Assembly (NCBI GenBank): GCA_958510875.1
Contig: OY294067.1
Span: 55,998,039 to 56,062,038 of the forward strand
DNA from: Endomychus coccineus
Taxonomy: Eukaryota > Arthropoda > Insecta > Coleoptera > Endomychidae
Direction: 5' to 3'
DNA length: 64,000 bases
Numbering within the stretch: the stretch's first letter is position 1; every line of letters begins with the position of its first letter. The notes under the pieces were generated by a model, which was not told the DNA's origin, did not search any database, and saw only the letters and a program-made list of their open reading frames with translations. Shown here in pieces: positions 1 to 11,114 of the stretch. The position numbers and the translations under genes are program-made.

Positions 1-480
1 AATGAAATCCATATCCACTCATTTGGGTGTTTGATTTCCCTGTTAGAACTTCTTTCTTGAAAAAAATAACAAGGGCGATACAATCATTGTATTACTACGT
101 TTTTTACCATGTTGACCCAAGATATATTGATATTAAATCGTGAGAGTATATTTGATCATTGTATTTGTTCTTGAATTAACGATGCAAGTGCTTAGAAAGT
201 TATTTCGTGTTTATTCTTGGTATCGAGGCTCTTTACTTTTACTAGGAATGTAGTTAAAGTGTGTTCTAATGTTTCGATAGTTTATTACTATCATTCTCAA
301 AAATTTTTCTATTCATTAGTGTTTCCATGCAATTCAGAAAATGACTATAATTAATGAAAAAGTATTAATATGAATTATACAAGTCTTCAGATTGAGTTCC
401 AATCAGCATTGTATACGAGTCTTCTAAGTAAGAGCGAGGCAGCCACATTGTATTGTTTTAGAAGATAAACCAATAAAGAG

Positions 481-785
481 CTATGGTGGGTTGTATCTAA
501 CAACATGCGATGCGCGCAAGCCGAGTGCTCTCACTTCATTTACGGCAGTAACTCGCGATATAAGTACGGTTATATATTGATTTGAGAATTTTAAAAAATC
601 TGTTCTGTGAATGATAAAATAAATGCACCGTGCCTTATTCAATTCAATTCTAGTTCTAGCACCATCTTCAGATAATAATTCGGATGCAACATGCATATGG
701 TCTATCTAGAAGTGTCACAGGCTCGTATAAAAAGAACGTCCACTTATCCATATCTTTGTCGGATCTCGCTCGCACTTATTAAATC
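481..785. repeat. Interspersed repeat, copy 1 of 2
   Basis: This stretch is clearly homologous to 38293-38625 in the same orientation. Shared blocks include TTGTATCTAA, GCGCAAGCC, AACTCGCGAT, TGATTTGAGAATTTT, TCTAGTTCTAGCACCAT and GCAACATGCAT, ending near CTCGCTTGCACTTAT. The copies differ by substitutions and small indels, so both are old. I see no convincing coding potential; the short minus-strand frame across 481-696 is not conserved in copy 2. The family is probably a SINE or a non-autonomous DNA element, but I found neither terminal inverted repeats nor a poly(A) tail. Confidence 0.7.
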
Positions 786-2260
786 ACTATACATCACTGT
801 GTATCTATATATTGCCAATTATTAATCTTATCATGAAGTAGTTAAAAATTTGCTTTTCATCGCTAATCAGAACGTAACATTTTTATTTTATGTGTTTTCT
901 ATTTATTAAATACCTAATACATACTGTTCTATGTTACATTTTTAGATAGCTAGGATATTTCTATGAATTTAATTTTGAAGCTTAGAAAGATTGAAATCAT
1001 TTTCATCACCGACGGAATTATTTTTCCTAATTTGGATACTTTCTAATATTGACAGTTTTTTTTAAGTATGGTTTATTTCTTTCATGTGTGTGTGTAAGTG
1101 CGGTGGATGAATTTTTAAGTATTCGTGTCCATGCAATCGGCTATCGGATGTATTGGCAACATTGGCCGATATATACTCTCGCAAGGGATGAGAGGGATGA
1201 GTTATTTTTTAAAAGGTTGTCTCTTTTCGATTTTGTGAAAAGAACCTAAAAGCAAGTACTACCAAAATTTCAAAATTAACTCGAAATACGTTATACAAAT
1301 GGTTCTAGGATATGTATAATAATATTCAAAGTTTTGATGAATGAGTTTGATGCAGTAAAATCTACTGGAGATTTAGAAATTTTTTATACATATATATTTT
1401 TAATATCGTTAGAAAGCTCTGTAATGTAGCTGACATTCCCTTTAGCACAGTCATAATATAATAAATCTGTTGTTATTAATGTTAAATATATATCGAATTA
1501 CCATTTCATCATTTTAATTGAATTTTCAATTGCTGTTCATGTTATAACTCATAAGAATTCGGAAGCTATAAATGTTTCTGTGCAATTTTTTCATAATTTC
1601 ATGCTTATTCTATTTTACAATCAATATTATATCAGTCCATCGTTTGACCAATACACACTTAAATCTGCTTCATTTGTAAGTCTATGGTGTCACTGAAGAT
1701 AAGTATCTTGAGAGGCATATTGCTGTCTGCTCGTTAAGTTTGTCTGGAGAAAAGATGGCCTGTAATTAACCCTAGCTCATCTCTATACATGTTCTCTTGA
1801 TTTACTGTCAACCGCTTTTATAATTCCTGGTGCTTGCACGAGAAACCGTGCTAGAGTTCAGATTTGAGACAAATTATGCGGGTTTTCTGAACAAAGAAAC
1901 TTCTGTGTACCTTTCACTTAAAGCATTTACGTGATATAGCGTTAGATTAGTAGAATGAAGTTGCTTTGAATAATGTCTTCATTAACATAAATTAACACAT
2001 TTTTATTCTAGATTCTATAATAAGCAAACACTAATCATTTGATTAATGATATCATCTACTGAACAATTTTAAATTAAACGTTAAGCCAGTGTTTGAACTA
2101 CAATGTAAACACACAGCATTATTAGTGACGATGGATGCACAATTATTATTTTCTCAAAAATTAACAATTCACTCAATTGAATTTGCATACTATTGACTGA
2201 TCCTGACAGAACATTGCTACAAAAACTGTGTACATCGTTAGGATCAAATCCGTTGTTTCA
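786..2260. other. A+T-rich stretch, nothing recognised
   Basis: No domain, TE end or long inverted repeat was recognised here. The only open frames are short and lack family features. Confidence 0.5.
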
Positions 2261-2261
2261 G

Positions 2262-2645
2262 TTTCTTTTTTTTTTTTCAAATTTAGTTTATTAGCGGGGT
2301 ACAGTAATTTTATACATTGCAAAATATATTTATGGATTTCAGAAAAGTTACTAATTTATTAATGTTTTGTGGACTGAGGATAGTTCGTAGGTCACTGGAT
2401 AGGTTAGCATCATCCCTTTGTGGTTGGTATGTTATACACTCTAGAAAGATGTGTTTCACATTGAGGATTGTGTGACAGCTGTTACATACCTTGGTCTCTT
2501 CACGTTGAATCAGGTATTGGTGTGTTATCTTCGTGTGACCTATACGGAGCCTTGTAAGAGTCACTTGATATTTTCTGCACAGTCGTGAGTATTGAGTAGG
2601 CTTCAAGTTGGGATTGAGTTCATAGAGTTCTTGTTTGTTCATTAT
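2262..2645 (-). mobile_element. Non-LTR retrotransposon 3' end (5'-truncated LINE)
   Basis: A 110-residue minus-strand frame at 2310-2642 matches the very C-terminal end of I/Jockey-type LINE polyproteins. It has a TLTRLRIGHT block, a zinc-knuckle-like CNSCHTI...VKHIFLEC block and a short tail before the stop. A T-run at 2266-2278 on the plus strand is the poly(A) tail of the minus-strand element, placed just after the stop. The insertion is therefore a typical 5'-truncated copy of a few hundred bases. The ORF start is arbitrary, since the real polyprotein would be far longer. Confidence 0.8.
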
Positions 2646-2780
2646 AAGTCCTGTTTAGATGGTCCTGAATTTTTGTTTTGTTGTTTTGGAAGAGTTATTT
2701 CCACTTATTGTGACATGAATAAGCTGGAGGAAATTAAGATTAAGAAAGATATTGTAGACTACTTGGTGAGCAATTATTAA

Positions 2781-3530
2781 GTTCGTTATATGTGGAAACT
2801 GAATTTAGCCCCTTCGTTGAGAAAATTACGAGCCACTACTGATTGTAATAACACCACAAACATATTTCACTTAGGTAAATCTGATTCACTTCGTTAGTAA
2901 TTATGAATTCCTTAATGTTCATTATGCCAGATCATCTCTGTCGCCGAATATCCAACAAAAGCGTCTAATTTCAACACGAATTTTTAGAATTAAATACATT
3001 TTAACGATATCAAATCTTTAAAACCTTTGTCCCCTAGCTGCTAGACTCTCAGCATACTCTTTCTTGAATCAACTTTCCTAAAACATAGAGCCATGTGTTC
3101 AATACGTTCCAGAGCTTCATGTATAAATTACGAAGTACAGGAGATAAAGGAGAAACCTTATCCGTTAGTTTCCAAGGCCTTAGACCTGAACAACTATTAT
3201 AATTAATGCATTAGCCTCTTTATCCTTCCATTCACTAGGTAACAACGTAAAGCTGTTTCACATTCTCACATTAATGTCGAAGTAAATAGAATCTGACCTA
3301 ATTCACTCGTAGATTTCAGGAACGATATTGCCAACAGCTGAAACCATACTCGGCGATGTTCTACTACTAATTTAAAACTAACTTTCCTATAAATGTATAC
3401 ACGACTTATACCAGTTATTCCTGAACGACTAATGAATAGCTAACCCACCAACATACAAATCATAATGCAAACTTTAATTGAATGTTATTCTTGAATTATA
3501 ACAATAAAAAAAATTCATGTATGTGGGCAA
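2781..3530. other. Intergenic, nothing recognised
   Basis: No coding or repeat structure could be supported in this interval. Confidence 0.45.
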
Positions 3531-3532
3531 GG

Positions 3533-4203
3533 TGAAAAGTCCCTGAAAATGGAACAAGAAATGATTTATTTAGTCAAAACTTATTTTATTTCTCATCATA
3601 ATCTCCTTGCAGCCCGAAACACTTCGTCCAGCATTTTTATAATTTTTCGATCCCTTCCAAATAATACGATTTCGGCAATCCTTCAAAATAGAAGTTTGTT
3701 GCAGTGATGACGTCACCGTTGGAGCCAAATCTGTTTCCGCTGAGTCATTTCTTCAATTTTGGAAATAGCCAATAATAATCGCCGGTGGTCATTTTGCCCT
3801 TTCCAAGGTTATCGATATGGACGATATCGTGTGCAACCCAAAAAAACTGTCACCATGACTTTGTTGGCCTTTTTCGGCTTCGATTCGCCAGGGCAAGTCC
3901 ACTGTTTCGACTGTTCTTTGGTCTCTGGTGTATTGTGATGGACCTATGTTCCGTCCACGGTTACAAAAGGGCGCAAAAAGTTCTTCTTATCGCATCGCCA
4001 AGTTGTCAACAGAGAGCAAATGCGGCACCCATCTGGCAGATAGCTTTCTCATATTCAAAAATACATGTAAAATGTTCCGTACCCGTTCGGTTGAGATGAC
4101 CATAGCCTCAGCAATCTCGTGCACTTTAACTCGCCGATCGTCCAATATCGTACCATAGATTTTATCGAAAATTTCACACCTCTACTGTTTAACCAATAAG
4201 ATG
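3533..4203 (-). pseudogene. Degenerate mariner transposase
   Basis: Read on the minus strand in shifting frames, this interval matches mariner (Tc1/mariner, IS630-type DDE) transposase. The order is a VHEIAEAMVISTERVRNIL helix-turn-helix block, KLSARWVPHLL, a block resembling the conserved WIHHYTPETK region, HDIVHIDNLGKGK, a degenerate KLKKxLSGNRFGSNGDVI block and the terminal YLEGIEKLxKCWTKCFGLQGDY. Frameshifts, stops and an internal deletion remove the stretch carrying the last catalytic Asp. The copy cannot encode an active enzyme. Plus-strand frames over the same bases are shadows. Confidence 0.85.
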
Positions 4204-4384
4204 CCTCAATTTTGACTAGTTACCATGGCAACTAATAAAAATTCCGGAAATTTTTCCTTGGCGCCACGATATTTAAGTGGAAATTTTTTGACAGTTGAAA
4301 AGGTAAACATATGATCTACAACCATTAAATATTGTAGATATACCTGTAAATAATGCAAAATTTCTATAAGAATTAACATTATAT

Positions 4385-5060
4385 AAAAAATTCTCGGGAA
4401 TTAGGTCACATTAACACTCTGTTATAAATGTTCGTCTTTACGTACGTTTCGGTCTCACGACCATCATCAGAAGACTTATTTTGTTAAAAAGGGGTTAACT
4501 AAAACTAATTAGCACAAGCGTCCATATCGCACAATCCTCAATCAAAAAGCCCACGCCGTCGAAACGAACAGAACCACGAATAATCGAAAATTGTATCGTT
4601 AATATTAAAGTATAGATTTTTTTGTAACAAGAAACCACTGTTAAGTAATATTCTCATAATGTACAAACGCATATTGCTATGGTCTCAAAGCAACTGAAGT
4701 TCTAAGCTATTTGTTTGTAATAACACGACCCAGATGTAGATTTATGACGTACTTGAAAAGGTTTTAGACCTGCATTGGAATTTAGTTTACTTTAAGCGTT
4801 CTTCCTAAAATATACTTTTAACATTATAAAGACGTATGTAGGAATTTGCAAGAGTTTTAATTAATCAAATTAGTATAAATCTGACTCAATCCTTGAATAT
4901 CATTCCTATGATTTACAGAATTTGAATCCCTTTTTATGTGAATCATCTCCAGGATAGATCTTTTATAATAATTGGTTTCTTTAGTTAAAATATTAACATT
5001 TTTGTAATCAAATTGATGGTTATAATCAAAACAGTGCTTAGCAAGGGCGGTGGAATTCAT
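4385..5060 (-). mobile_element. Penelope-like element fragment with ribozyme arm
   Basis: The minus-strand frame at 4857-5060 begins STALAKHCFDYNHQFDY and continues with YYKRSILEMIHI. This is the typical end of the GIY-YIG endonuclease region of Penelope-like retroelements (PLEs). Downstream on that strand the element runs to TTCTCGGGAATTAGGTCAC at 4391-4409, passing a hammerhead core at 4433-4476. The whole interval aligns with the left part of the copy at 10150-10680, including the non-coding stretch between. The element is 5'-truncated. The reverse transcriptase is absent here. Confidence 0.8.
4433..4476 (-). ncRNA. Hammerhead ribozyme (type I, PLE family)
   Basis: On the minus strand the order is GTCTT, CTGATGA, stem II GGTC-GTGA-GACC, GAAA, a CGTACGT mini stem III, then A and AAGAC. 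Stem I pairs GTCTT with AAGAC over five base pairs. All invariant core bases are present, so this copy may still self-cleave. Minimal type I hammerheads with a tiny stem III are known from Penelope-like elements. Confidence 0.8.
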
Positions 5061-5061
5061 A

Positions 5062-5958
5062 CTGGGTCAAGAATCTTATTATATTAGAATTAACATTATT
5101 ATTCATTATTCGCTATAAAGTTTCATTAAACGGAAAACACAAATTTGTTTAATTATTATGCATTAACAATTTATATTTCAAAAAACGTAGGATCTACAAA
5201 CATAGTAAGATTTAAATTTTGTTTGAATTCTAACCCATCCTCTCTTCTTAATGGTGAATAGGAAGGTAACGAATTAATTAGATGTCTGTGTTTTAAGACA
5301 TATATGTAATATTTTGAAACAATTTTGTTCAAATCTCTTTTACGAAAAGGCCATATTTACTTGACATCTGCAGCAGATTTTCGTAAACAAACCATTCAAC
5401 TCTAACGCTTCCTGGTCTCAATCTTCCATTAAATTCGTTAAATATATTAATTTTGGATGACATATTTGCACTTGACTCAACTCTTTGCAGTATTTACATA
5501 AATTGTACTTTTCAAAGCATTTCATTTTTCTCAAATTGTTTAACGCAAATGCTTAGAAGAAATGTTTTACATAAGAATATCTTTGTTTGCTGGTTTACTA
5601 TACAGTAACTCAATGTAATTTACCAATATAAACCTCATCTGTCAAAAGCATGGCCGCCTATATCACGGCCACCTACTGCAACAAACCATGTTAATCTTAT
5701 ATTTTTTACATTAGAAGTGTTATGGATTACTTTAACAAAAAATACATTTCTACCACCTTTAGTCACCTAAAATTATGAAAGGGCGACAGACTGATCTAAT
5801 ACCCATCTGAGTTTTAGCATTTGGTGTAACTAAAGTTGGTAATATTTTTTATTTAACGAAACATGGACTTGACAAGCAGTGAAATTAATTTAAAATGTCA
5901 GATTGGATTAATATTTTTTTTCCAAATTATGGTGTGAAATTTTCTTACCGAATACCCC
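5062..5958. other. A+T-rich stretch, nothing recognised
   Basis: No gene or repeat end was recognised between the Penelope fragment and the hairpin at 5962. Confidence 0.45.
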
Positions 5959-5961
5959 GCA

Positions 5962-6054
5962 AGCTTAAATTATTCCTGGAAATTTTCTTTTGGGCACAAA
6001 TATTTTAAGAAAATATTCGTGCCCTCAAGAAAATTTCCGGAAGTAATTTAAGCT
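5962..6054. repeat. Near-perfect hairpin, ~43-bp arms
   Basis: The arm beginning AGCTTAAATTATTCCTGGAA is mirrored by an arm ending GGAAGTAATTTAAGCT, with only a few bases at the centre (around 6007-6010). The inner arms read CTTTTGGGCAC and GTGCCCTCAAG. It directly abuts the mariner fragment that follows. It may be a terminal structure or a tiny MITE. Confidence 0.75.
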
Positions 6055-6345
6055 CTTGTGATATTATAAGTGACAATTTCTGGCGTTGTAACCTCAATTG
6101 GACGACCAGAATGTTCGGCGTCCTTTGTAATCATACCACCACAACGAAAATCAGAGAACCACTTGTGAATCGTTCCAATCAATGGTCTGGAGTCCTCATA
6201 ATGTATAACAGGCGATACTTTGGTATACGGAAGGTTTTTTTCCACGAAATAATAATGTTCAATCAAGACGTGAAATTCACTTTTTTCATGATTACAAAAA
6301 ACTTCAAGGTTGCTTGCCTTCCATCCAAAACAGAACTGAATGACA
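6048..6345 (-). pseudogene. Mariner transposase N-terminal fragment
   Basis: The minus-strand product contains LIEHYYFVEKN, then TIHKWFSDFRCG and SGRPIEVTTPEIV. This matches the N-terminal helix-turn-helix and the GRPxEVTTPE linker of mariner transposases. The reading frame breaks just upstream of the EHYYF block, where a second frame carries the VIMKKVNF start. Only the DNA-binding part is left; the catalytic domain is missing. It is a different copy from the one at 3.5-4.2 kb, which holds other parts of the protein. Confidence 0.8.
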
Positions 6346-6747
6346 TATCAGTCTGAAAATTTTGATGTGTTCTAGTTAAAGATGGTACACCACAAATGTC
6401 ACCAGTGATTTAAATGTTTTCTTCCCTTCCACACTCGAATAAAAAATATTAACTTATGCTACGCTAAATCACAGCTTCCAAGACTGCCCAGGAACACTTG
6501 AATATGTGAAATAATGTTCGGTACCTACATGTAAAATTTATTATTTGAAGTAGCGATTCAAGTAAACGGGGAGGTCACAGTATAATCTGAGAGCCAGCTA
6601 AGTGGGCTTGGTTTGTTCAATGAAACTCTTGTCTAAGCGGGGAAAACTTTTCGATCAAGAGTCGCTTACCATTAAATTTGAAAATCATTTTTATTTTGCT
6701 TAAATTGTATTAAAAAAAATGTTGTTTCATGTAGTTAAAAGTTGTAA

Positions 6748-8117
6748 TTGAGTATTATATTTTGTGATAAACTGAGCTTTTTTGGTTTTAGCGATAGTAC
6801 TGTTTCTTTCATGAAAGGCTATCTATCTGGTCGGTCTCATAGTGTTCACCTGAAAGATCAAATATCAGAAGCTTTACCAGTGAGATTTGGTTTCCCACAA
6901 GGATCCATTCTCGGACCCCTTCTTTTCACATTATATATCTCAGACTTTTACCAGCATACAAATAATTGTCACATACATCATTACGCCGATGATACACAGA
7001 TCTACCTGTCTTTCCCAGTCGAAAACTTACCTAGGGCCATTCAAAACATTAATGACAACCTGCAATCTTTGTATGATATCTCATTGGCTCATAACCTCCA
7101 ACTAAATAGCACCAAATCTTTCGTCATGTTATTCGGCCCTAAGAAAAAGAAAGATAGCGCTAAGCCCTTCATAAATATTCAGCTGAATGATGAGTTTCTC
7201 CCACTGGTTCAGGAAAGCAAAAATCAGGGACTTTACTTTGATTCAGAATTACGTTTCAACAAACATGTCAACCACCTATGTCAAGCCTCGTTCAACGTTC
7301 TGAGGCAGCTCTTCCCGAATAGAGACATACTTTCCACTCAACTAAAACTCAAACTTTGCGAGTCTCTTATTTTTTCTAAGCTGTCATTATTACAAAGTGA
7401 CTCGTATCGCCTTCAAAGAATTCAAAATGCCTGCCTCCGCTCCTCCTACCGTAAAAGGAAATACGATCACATTGGATCTAAAATGCTGGAATCAAGCTGG
7501 TTGAGATGGATAAGCAACGTAAAATGCATCTACTGACTATCACCCATAAGATCCTGACTTCAAAAAAACCGGAATACTTAGTTGCAAATCTCTGCACGTT
7601 CCAATCACGTAATAACACCAACACCCGTAATAAATATGCACTTATGATTCCTAAACATTCAACCTCCATTTTCACTCGCAGTTTCTCGTACAACGCACCC
7701 AAATTGTATAATGATCTTCCCAGTGAGTACAGACATTATACAATCTCCAACTTCAAAAAGAGACTTAAGCGTCACTTACTAAGTGACTGACAGTCTTCTA
7801 ACCTGGCGTATTCTCTTTGGCTAAACTCTCTTCTCCGAGAGGTACTCGTAGATATTTTACTTATTTTCGCTTTTTCTAGGAGTAAATTACATACATCTAT
7901 ATTTTACCCTTTTATTAATCTAATATATTCCGCTATTTTTTACGATGTTTGTTATAGTTTTATATTTATTTTTACATTCACATCTATACTTTATATTTAC
8001 GTTTATTTGTAAAGATCCCCTAGAAGGATCTCCTCAGGGTTGAGTTGAAAAACAGCTACTGCTCACACTTCACCTTTTCTTATGAATAAAGTCGGTTTAT
8101 TATTATTATTATTATTG
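6748..8117 (+). mobile_element. CR1/Jockey-like LINE, RT C-terminal half and 3' end
   Basis: The 262-residue frame at 6748-7536 carries reverse transcriptase motifs in order: FPQGSILGPLLFTLYISD (motif B), HYADDTQIY (motif C, the catalytic FADD variant), LNSTKS, and LRFNKHVNHLC. A frameshift near 7500 moves the C-terminal domain into 7506-7790, containing APKLYNDLP and SNFKKRLKRHLLSD, the usual end of CR1/Jockey-type ORF2. The 3' UTR ends in a (TTA)n run at about 8097-8115, a common LINE terminus. The copy is 5'-truncated in the RT palm and frameshifted. Confidence 0.87.
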
Positions 8118-8139
8118 TATCTTAACTTGTTAATCAAGG

Positions 8140-8175
8140 CTTGATGAAGATGTAGAAGTCGAAACGTGTCGTGTT
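8140..8175 (+). ncRNA. Degenerate hammerhead-like motif
   Basis: TTGATGA, a weak GA...TC stem II, GAAA and CGTGTC follow one another in hammerhead order just after the LINE tail. The first core C is replaced and stem I is poor. I consider it a decayed relative of the better copies. Confidence 0.3.
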
Positions 8176-8179
8176 CATT

Positions 8180-9195
8180 GAAAAATAAAATGTTTTGTGG
8201 AAATTAGACAAAAAATTGTTCTATTTCATTTTATTAAAATGAATTTCCATAAAATAGATAGTTTATCACTATCTCTTATTTTAAAAATCTGCTTAACAGC
8301 TTCTAAGTAAACCCAAGCGTAGTCTATTTTGATAGAAAACACAATTTCAACTATAGTTTATAAATTTACTTCAATGCATTAAGAAATCTATAATAGCTGG
8401 ATAGTTAAAAAATTATGCAAGGCAGTCGGGCTAATATAAAAGTTTCTGAATTCTTATATATATTTTCGAATAAGTAGGGATAAGATAGGTACTTATATTT
8501 TTTTTTTTAAATAGAAAAACATGTTCCAATATTGTCTGAGATAAGTAAACCTTACCGTTCGTGACGCTCTAACTTTTTTGAACGACACTGTTATTTCGTG
8601 AAGTAGGTACTCGAAATTGTTTGTAATCTGCTCTGTAAATGTATCTTACCATTAAATGAAACGGTAAGATTACGTACCGACGCCATATCTCATAACAAAG
8701 AGTAAGTATAGCTTACTGTTCTAAAAACAGACAAGATAAACAATCTGAAATAACATTTGTCTTAGACAAATTATGTATTGCAGCATAAAAAATGGATGAA
8801 TTTTTTTAAACTTTATCACCCTGTAGTCAGTCAGTAAGGAGCTTACCTAGATCCATTGTTGATAATTAAAATATTATTTTTTCCTTCCGAACGTTGGGCT
8901 ATTACTTATGAATTATCCTGTATATAATTCACAATAATACTTGAATATTTGTGGTTCCTTCAATGTCTCAAGAATGTTTATTGATTTTATCAGTTTCTTT
9001 CTATGAATCTAACGTTTTGAACCCACTTATTGTATGTACTGAAAATAGATTCTAAAGTTATTTTCAATCAACAGTTGAATAAACGCAGTGATATTTTATT
9101 TGATCGTGTCTTGATACTCTAGAAGCATAATTTCTTCCTGTCGATGAGCCCTATGACGTATTCAAATGTGAAATATACCTTATTGTCTTTTTGCT
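8180..9195. other. A+T-rich stretch, nothing recognised
   Basis: Apart from a small inverted match between about 8188-8203 and 8230-8255, nothing was recognised. Confidence 0.4.
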
Positions 9196-9200
9196 TTCAG

Positions 9201-9360
9201 ATAATGGCACTTCAGATAAATGTACCAAAGAGCTGGAAACATGGAGTAAAGTATCCGTTGCAACGCATATATTTTTACCGTTGGCCGGATTAGCGATATT
9301 ATGGGGTCGCAGGGATCTTTTTACTAGATTACTAATGCAATTAGATCGCAGTTGTGTATC
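9201..9360 (+). CDS. Possible orphan internal exon, hydrophobic product
   Basis: An open stretch is preceded by a good acceptor (TTGTCTTTTTGCTTTCAG) and followed by a plausible donor (CAG|GTAATA). It encodes about 53 residues containing ATHIFLPLAGLAILWG, a likely membrane segment, then RRDLFTRLLMQLD. This loosely resembles an insect chemoreceptor membrane segment, but I do not recognise the family. No neighbouring exon was found. It could be an exon of a gene with very large introns, a relic, or chance. Confidence 0.3.
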
Positions 9361-10125
9361 AGGTAATACCCACGTCATGTGTCCTATTAATACCTTATCT
9401 TTATGCAGTAAAGTACGATACAAGTTACTTTTATTTAATACATACTATTAATGAGTAAAATCGACATTTATCCATTAGTAAAGTTGATAAATGATTCATT
9501 AAAGATTGACAGACCAATACTTGCGCGAAATCATCACAAAAAATGAACTATAGTAATGAAATGCGATACACACGATAATGGTCGATGATGCTTACCAATA
9601 GTTTACCTCACTCTCTAACAAATGGGAGATGAAATTTCATACGATTGGAAGGAAAATTATGGAATTCTAACTCCTGTTAGTAAAGAAACTAACCTTTAGA
9701 GTAGAGAGTGGTATTCCAAAATTGACAAGTAGCATTAAAAATGAAGATAGCATTGACACAATACTCATTTGTATGTAACATCTTCTGTTGTTATGGTTGT
9801 TTCAAAATTTTACACATTAACGAATGAAGATGCAGATTCTTTTCCTGTATATGGGTTTTTTTCCGTAACGCTAGACAAACATTAGACATAAACCTAGCCA
9901 TAGAGTGTTCAGTTCGTTATTTCGCAGACTTATAAATATAGCTTGGAGGTTATTTCGCTTAACAGAACTCGTTCATCCCCTTAGGATAAGCAATCCCGAA
10001 TGTTTTCTGATCCTACCAAAGAATCTATTTGGTGAAAAATCGTTAAGATACGTGTATCTTTCTCTATGAAATAAAGTAATGTTATGTTGAGTTGATAAGC
10101 TGCATGTTTTTATAATGACTCTTGA
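9361..10125. other. Intergenic, nothing recognised
   Basis: No gene or repeat was recognised before the Penelope arm at 10.13 kb. Confidence 0.4.
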
Positions 10126-10191
10126 GCCAGGTATGAATTATATTCAAATTCTCGGGAAATAGGTCACTTTAACACATATGCTTATTATTTT

Positions 10192-10236
10192 CGTCATTAC
10201 GTACGTTTCGGTCTCACGACCATTATCAGAAGACGT
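10192..10236 (-). ncRNA. Hammerhead ribozyme copy, core mutated
   Basis: This has the same layout as the 4433-4476 motif, but the core reads CTGATAA instead of CTGATGA, and stem I carries a mismatch (AATGACG). The essential G8 is lost, so I expect no activity. Confidence 0.65.
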
Positions 10237-10810
10237 ATCAATGTCTGAAACGGGATTTCTTAAAACTAATTGTATCAGCACAAAGCGTCCTTATCGCAAC
10301 AATTTCAATTAAAAATGCATTCGTCGCCGAAACGAACAGAAACACGAATAATCGAAATTGCAACACATCAATGTCTTAAGTATATGAATATGTATCAAGA
10401 ATCCACTGCTTAGCAATTTTCTTCCAATATACGAGCTCATGTCATACAAAGTTTGTATACGACTGAAACCAAAAAACATATAACGCCCAAGAATCCACTT
10501 TCGAACCAGATCTTTAAGATTTATGAGGTAATAGAAAAAGGCTGTCAGACTTTGATAGTCGTAGTAGTGTTATTTGAGCATTCTATCTAAAATTTTTAAC
10601 ATTATAAAGACGCATGTAGTAATTGACAATGGTTGTAATTGATTAAATTAGTATAAATCTTACTTAATGACAGACATTCAGTCATTAAGTCAAATTTATA
10701 CTAGTTTCGATTATTCCTGTTTCAGTTCGTTTCGGCGACGTGAGCATTTTAAATTGAAGTGTGCGATAAGGACGCTTTGGCTGATACAATTAGTGTTTCA
10801 GACATAACAC

Positions 10811-10851
10811 TTTTTCTGATGATGGTCGTGAGACCGAAACATACGTAAAAA
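10811..10851 (+). ncRNA. Hammerhead ribozyme copy, weakened stems
   Basis: CTGATGA, stem II GGTC-GTGA-GACC and GAAA are intact. Stem III reads CATACGT with one mismatch, and stem I is four A-T pairs (TTTT with AAAA). The catalytic core is complete but the stems are weaker than at 31482-31525. Confidence 0.65.
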
Positions 10852-11114
10852 CGGAAATAATAAGCATATGTGTTACTGTGACATATTTCCCGAGAATTCA
10901 TATATAAAGCTCTGTTAGTTGTTTTCTTGGTAAATATAATAGATGCACAGTATCTTCTCTGAATATAATAATTGTCGATTGGATAGAATCAGCCATTACG
11001 TGATGAAAATCCATTCTAAGCTAAAATAACAATAATTAATTTGTTTCTATGTCACTTTTAATAATCCTTTGACCAGGGTTGCCATACAATCATTTTTCAA
11101 AAAATCGATGGTAT

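Larger units (their letters stand above)
10128..10900. mobile_element. Penelope-derived element with ~210-240-bp inverted arms
   Basis: The left arm starts CAGGTATGAATTATATTC, then TTCTCGGGAAATAGGTCAC, and runs through the hammerhead region to about 10390. The right arm (about 10685-10900) is its reverse complement and ends in CCCGAGAATT. The middle (10390-10680) aligns with the non-coding 3' part of the Penelope fragment at 4.6-4.9 kb, for example AACATTATAAAGACGCATGTAG. It looks like a Penelope copy that inserted with an inverted duplicate of its end. No coding region is intact. Confidence 0.8.

Noticed and set aside
3785..4158. Two plus-strand frames of 104 and 76 residues
   Set aside because: They are shadows of the minus-strand mariner relic.
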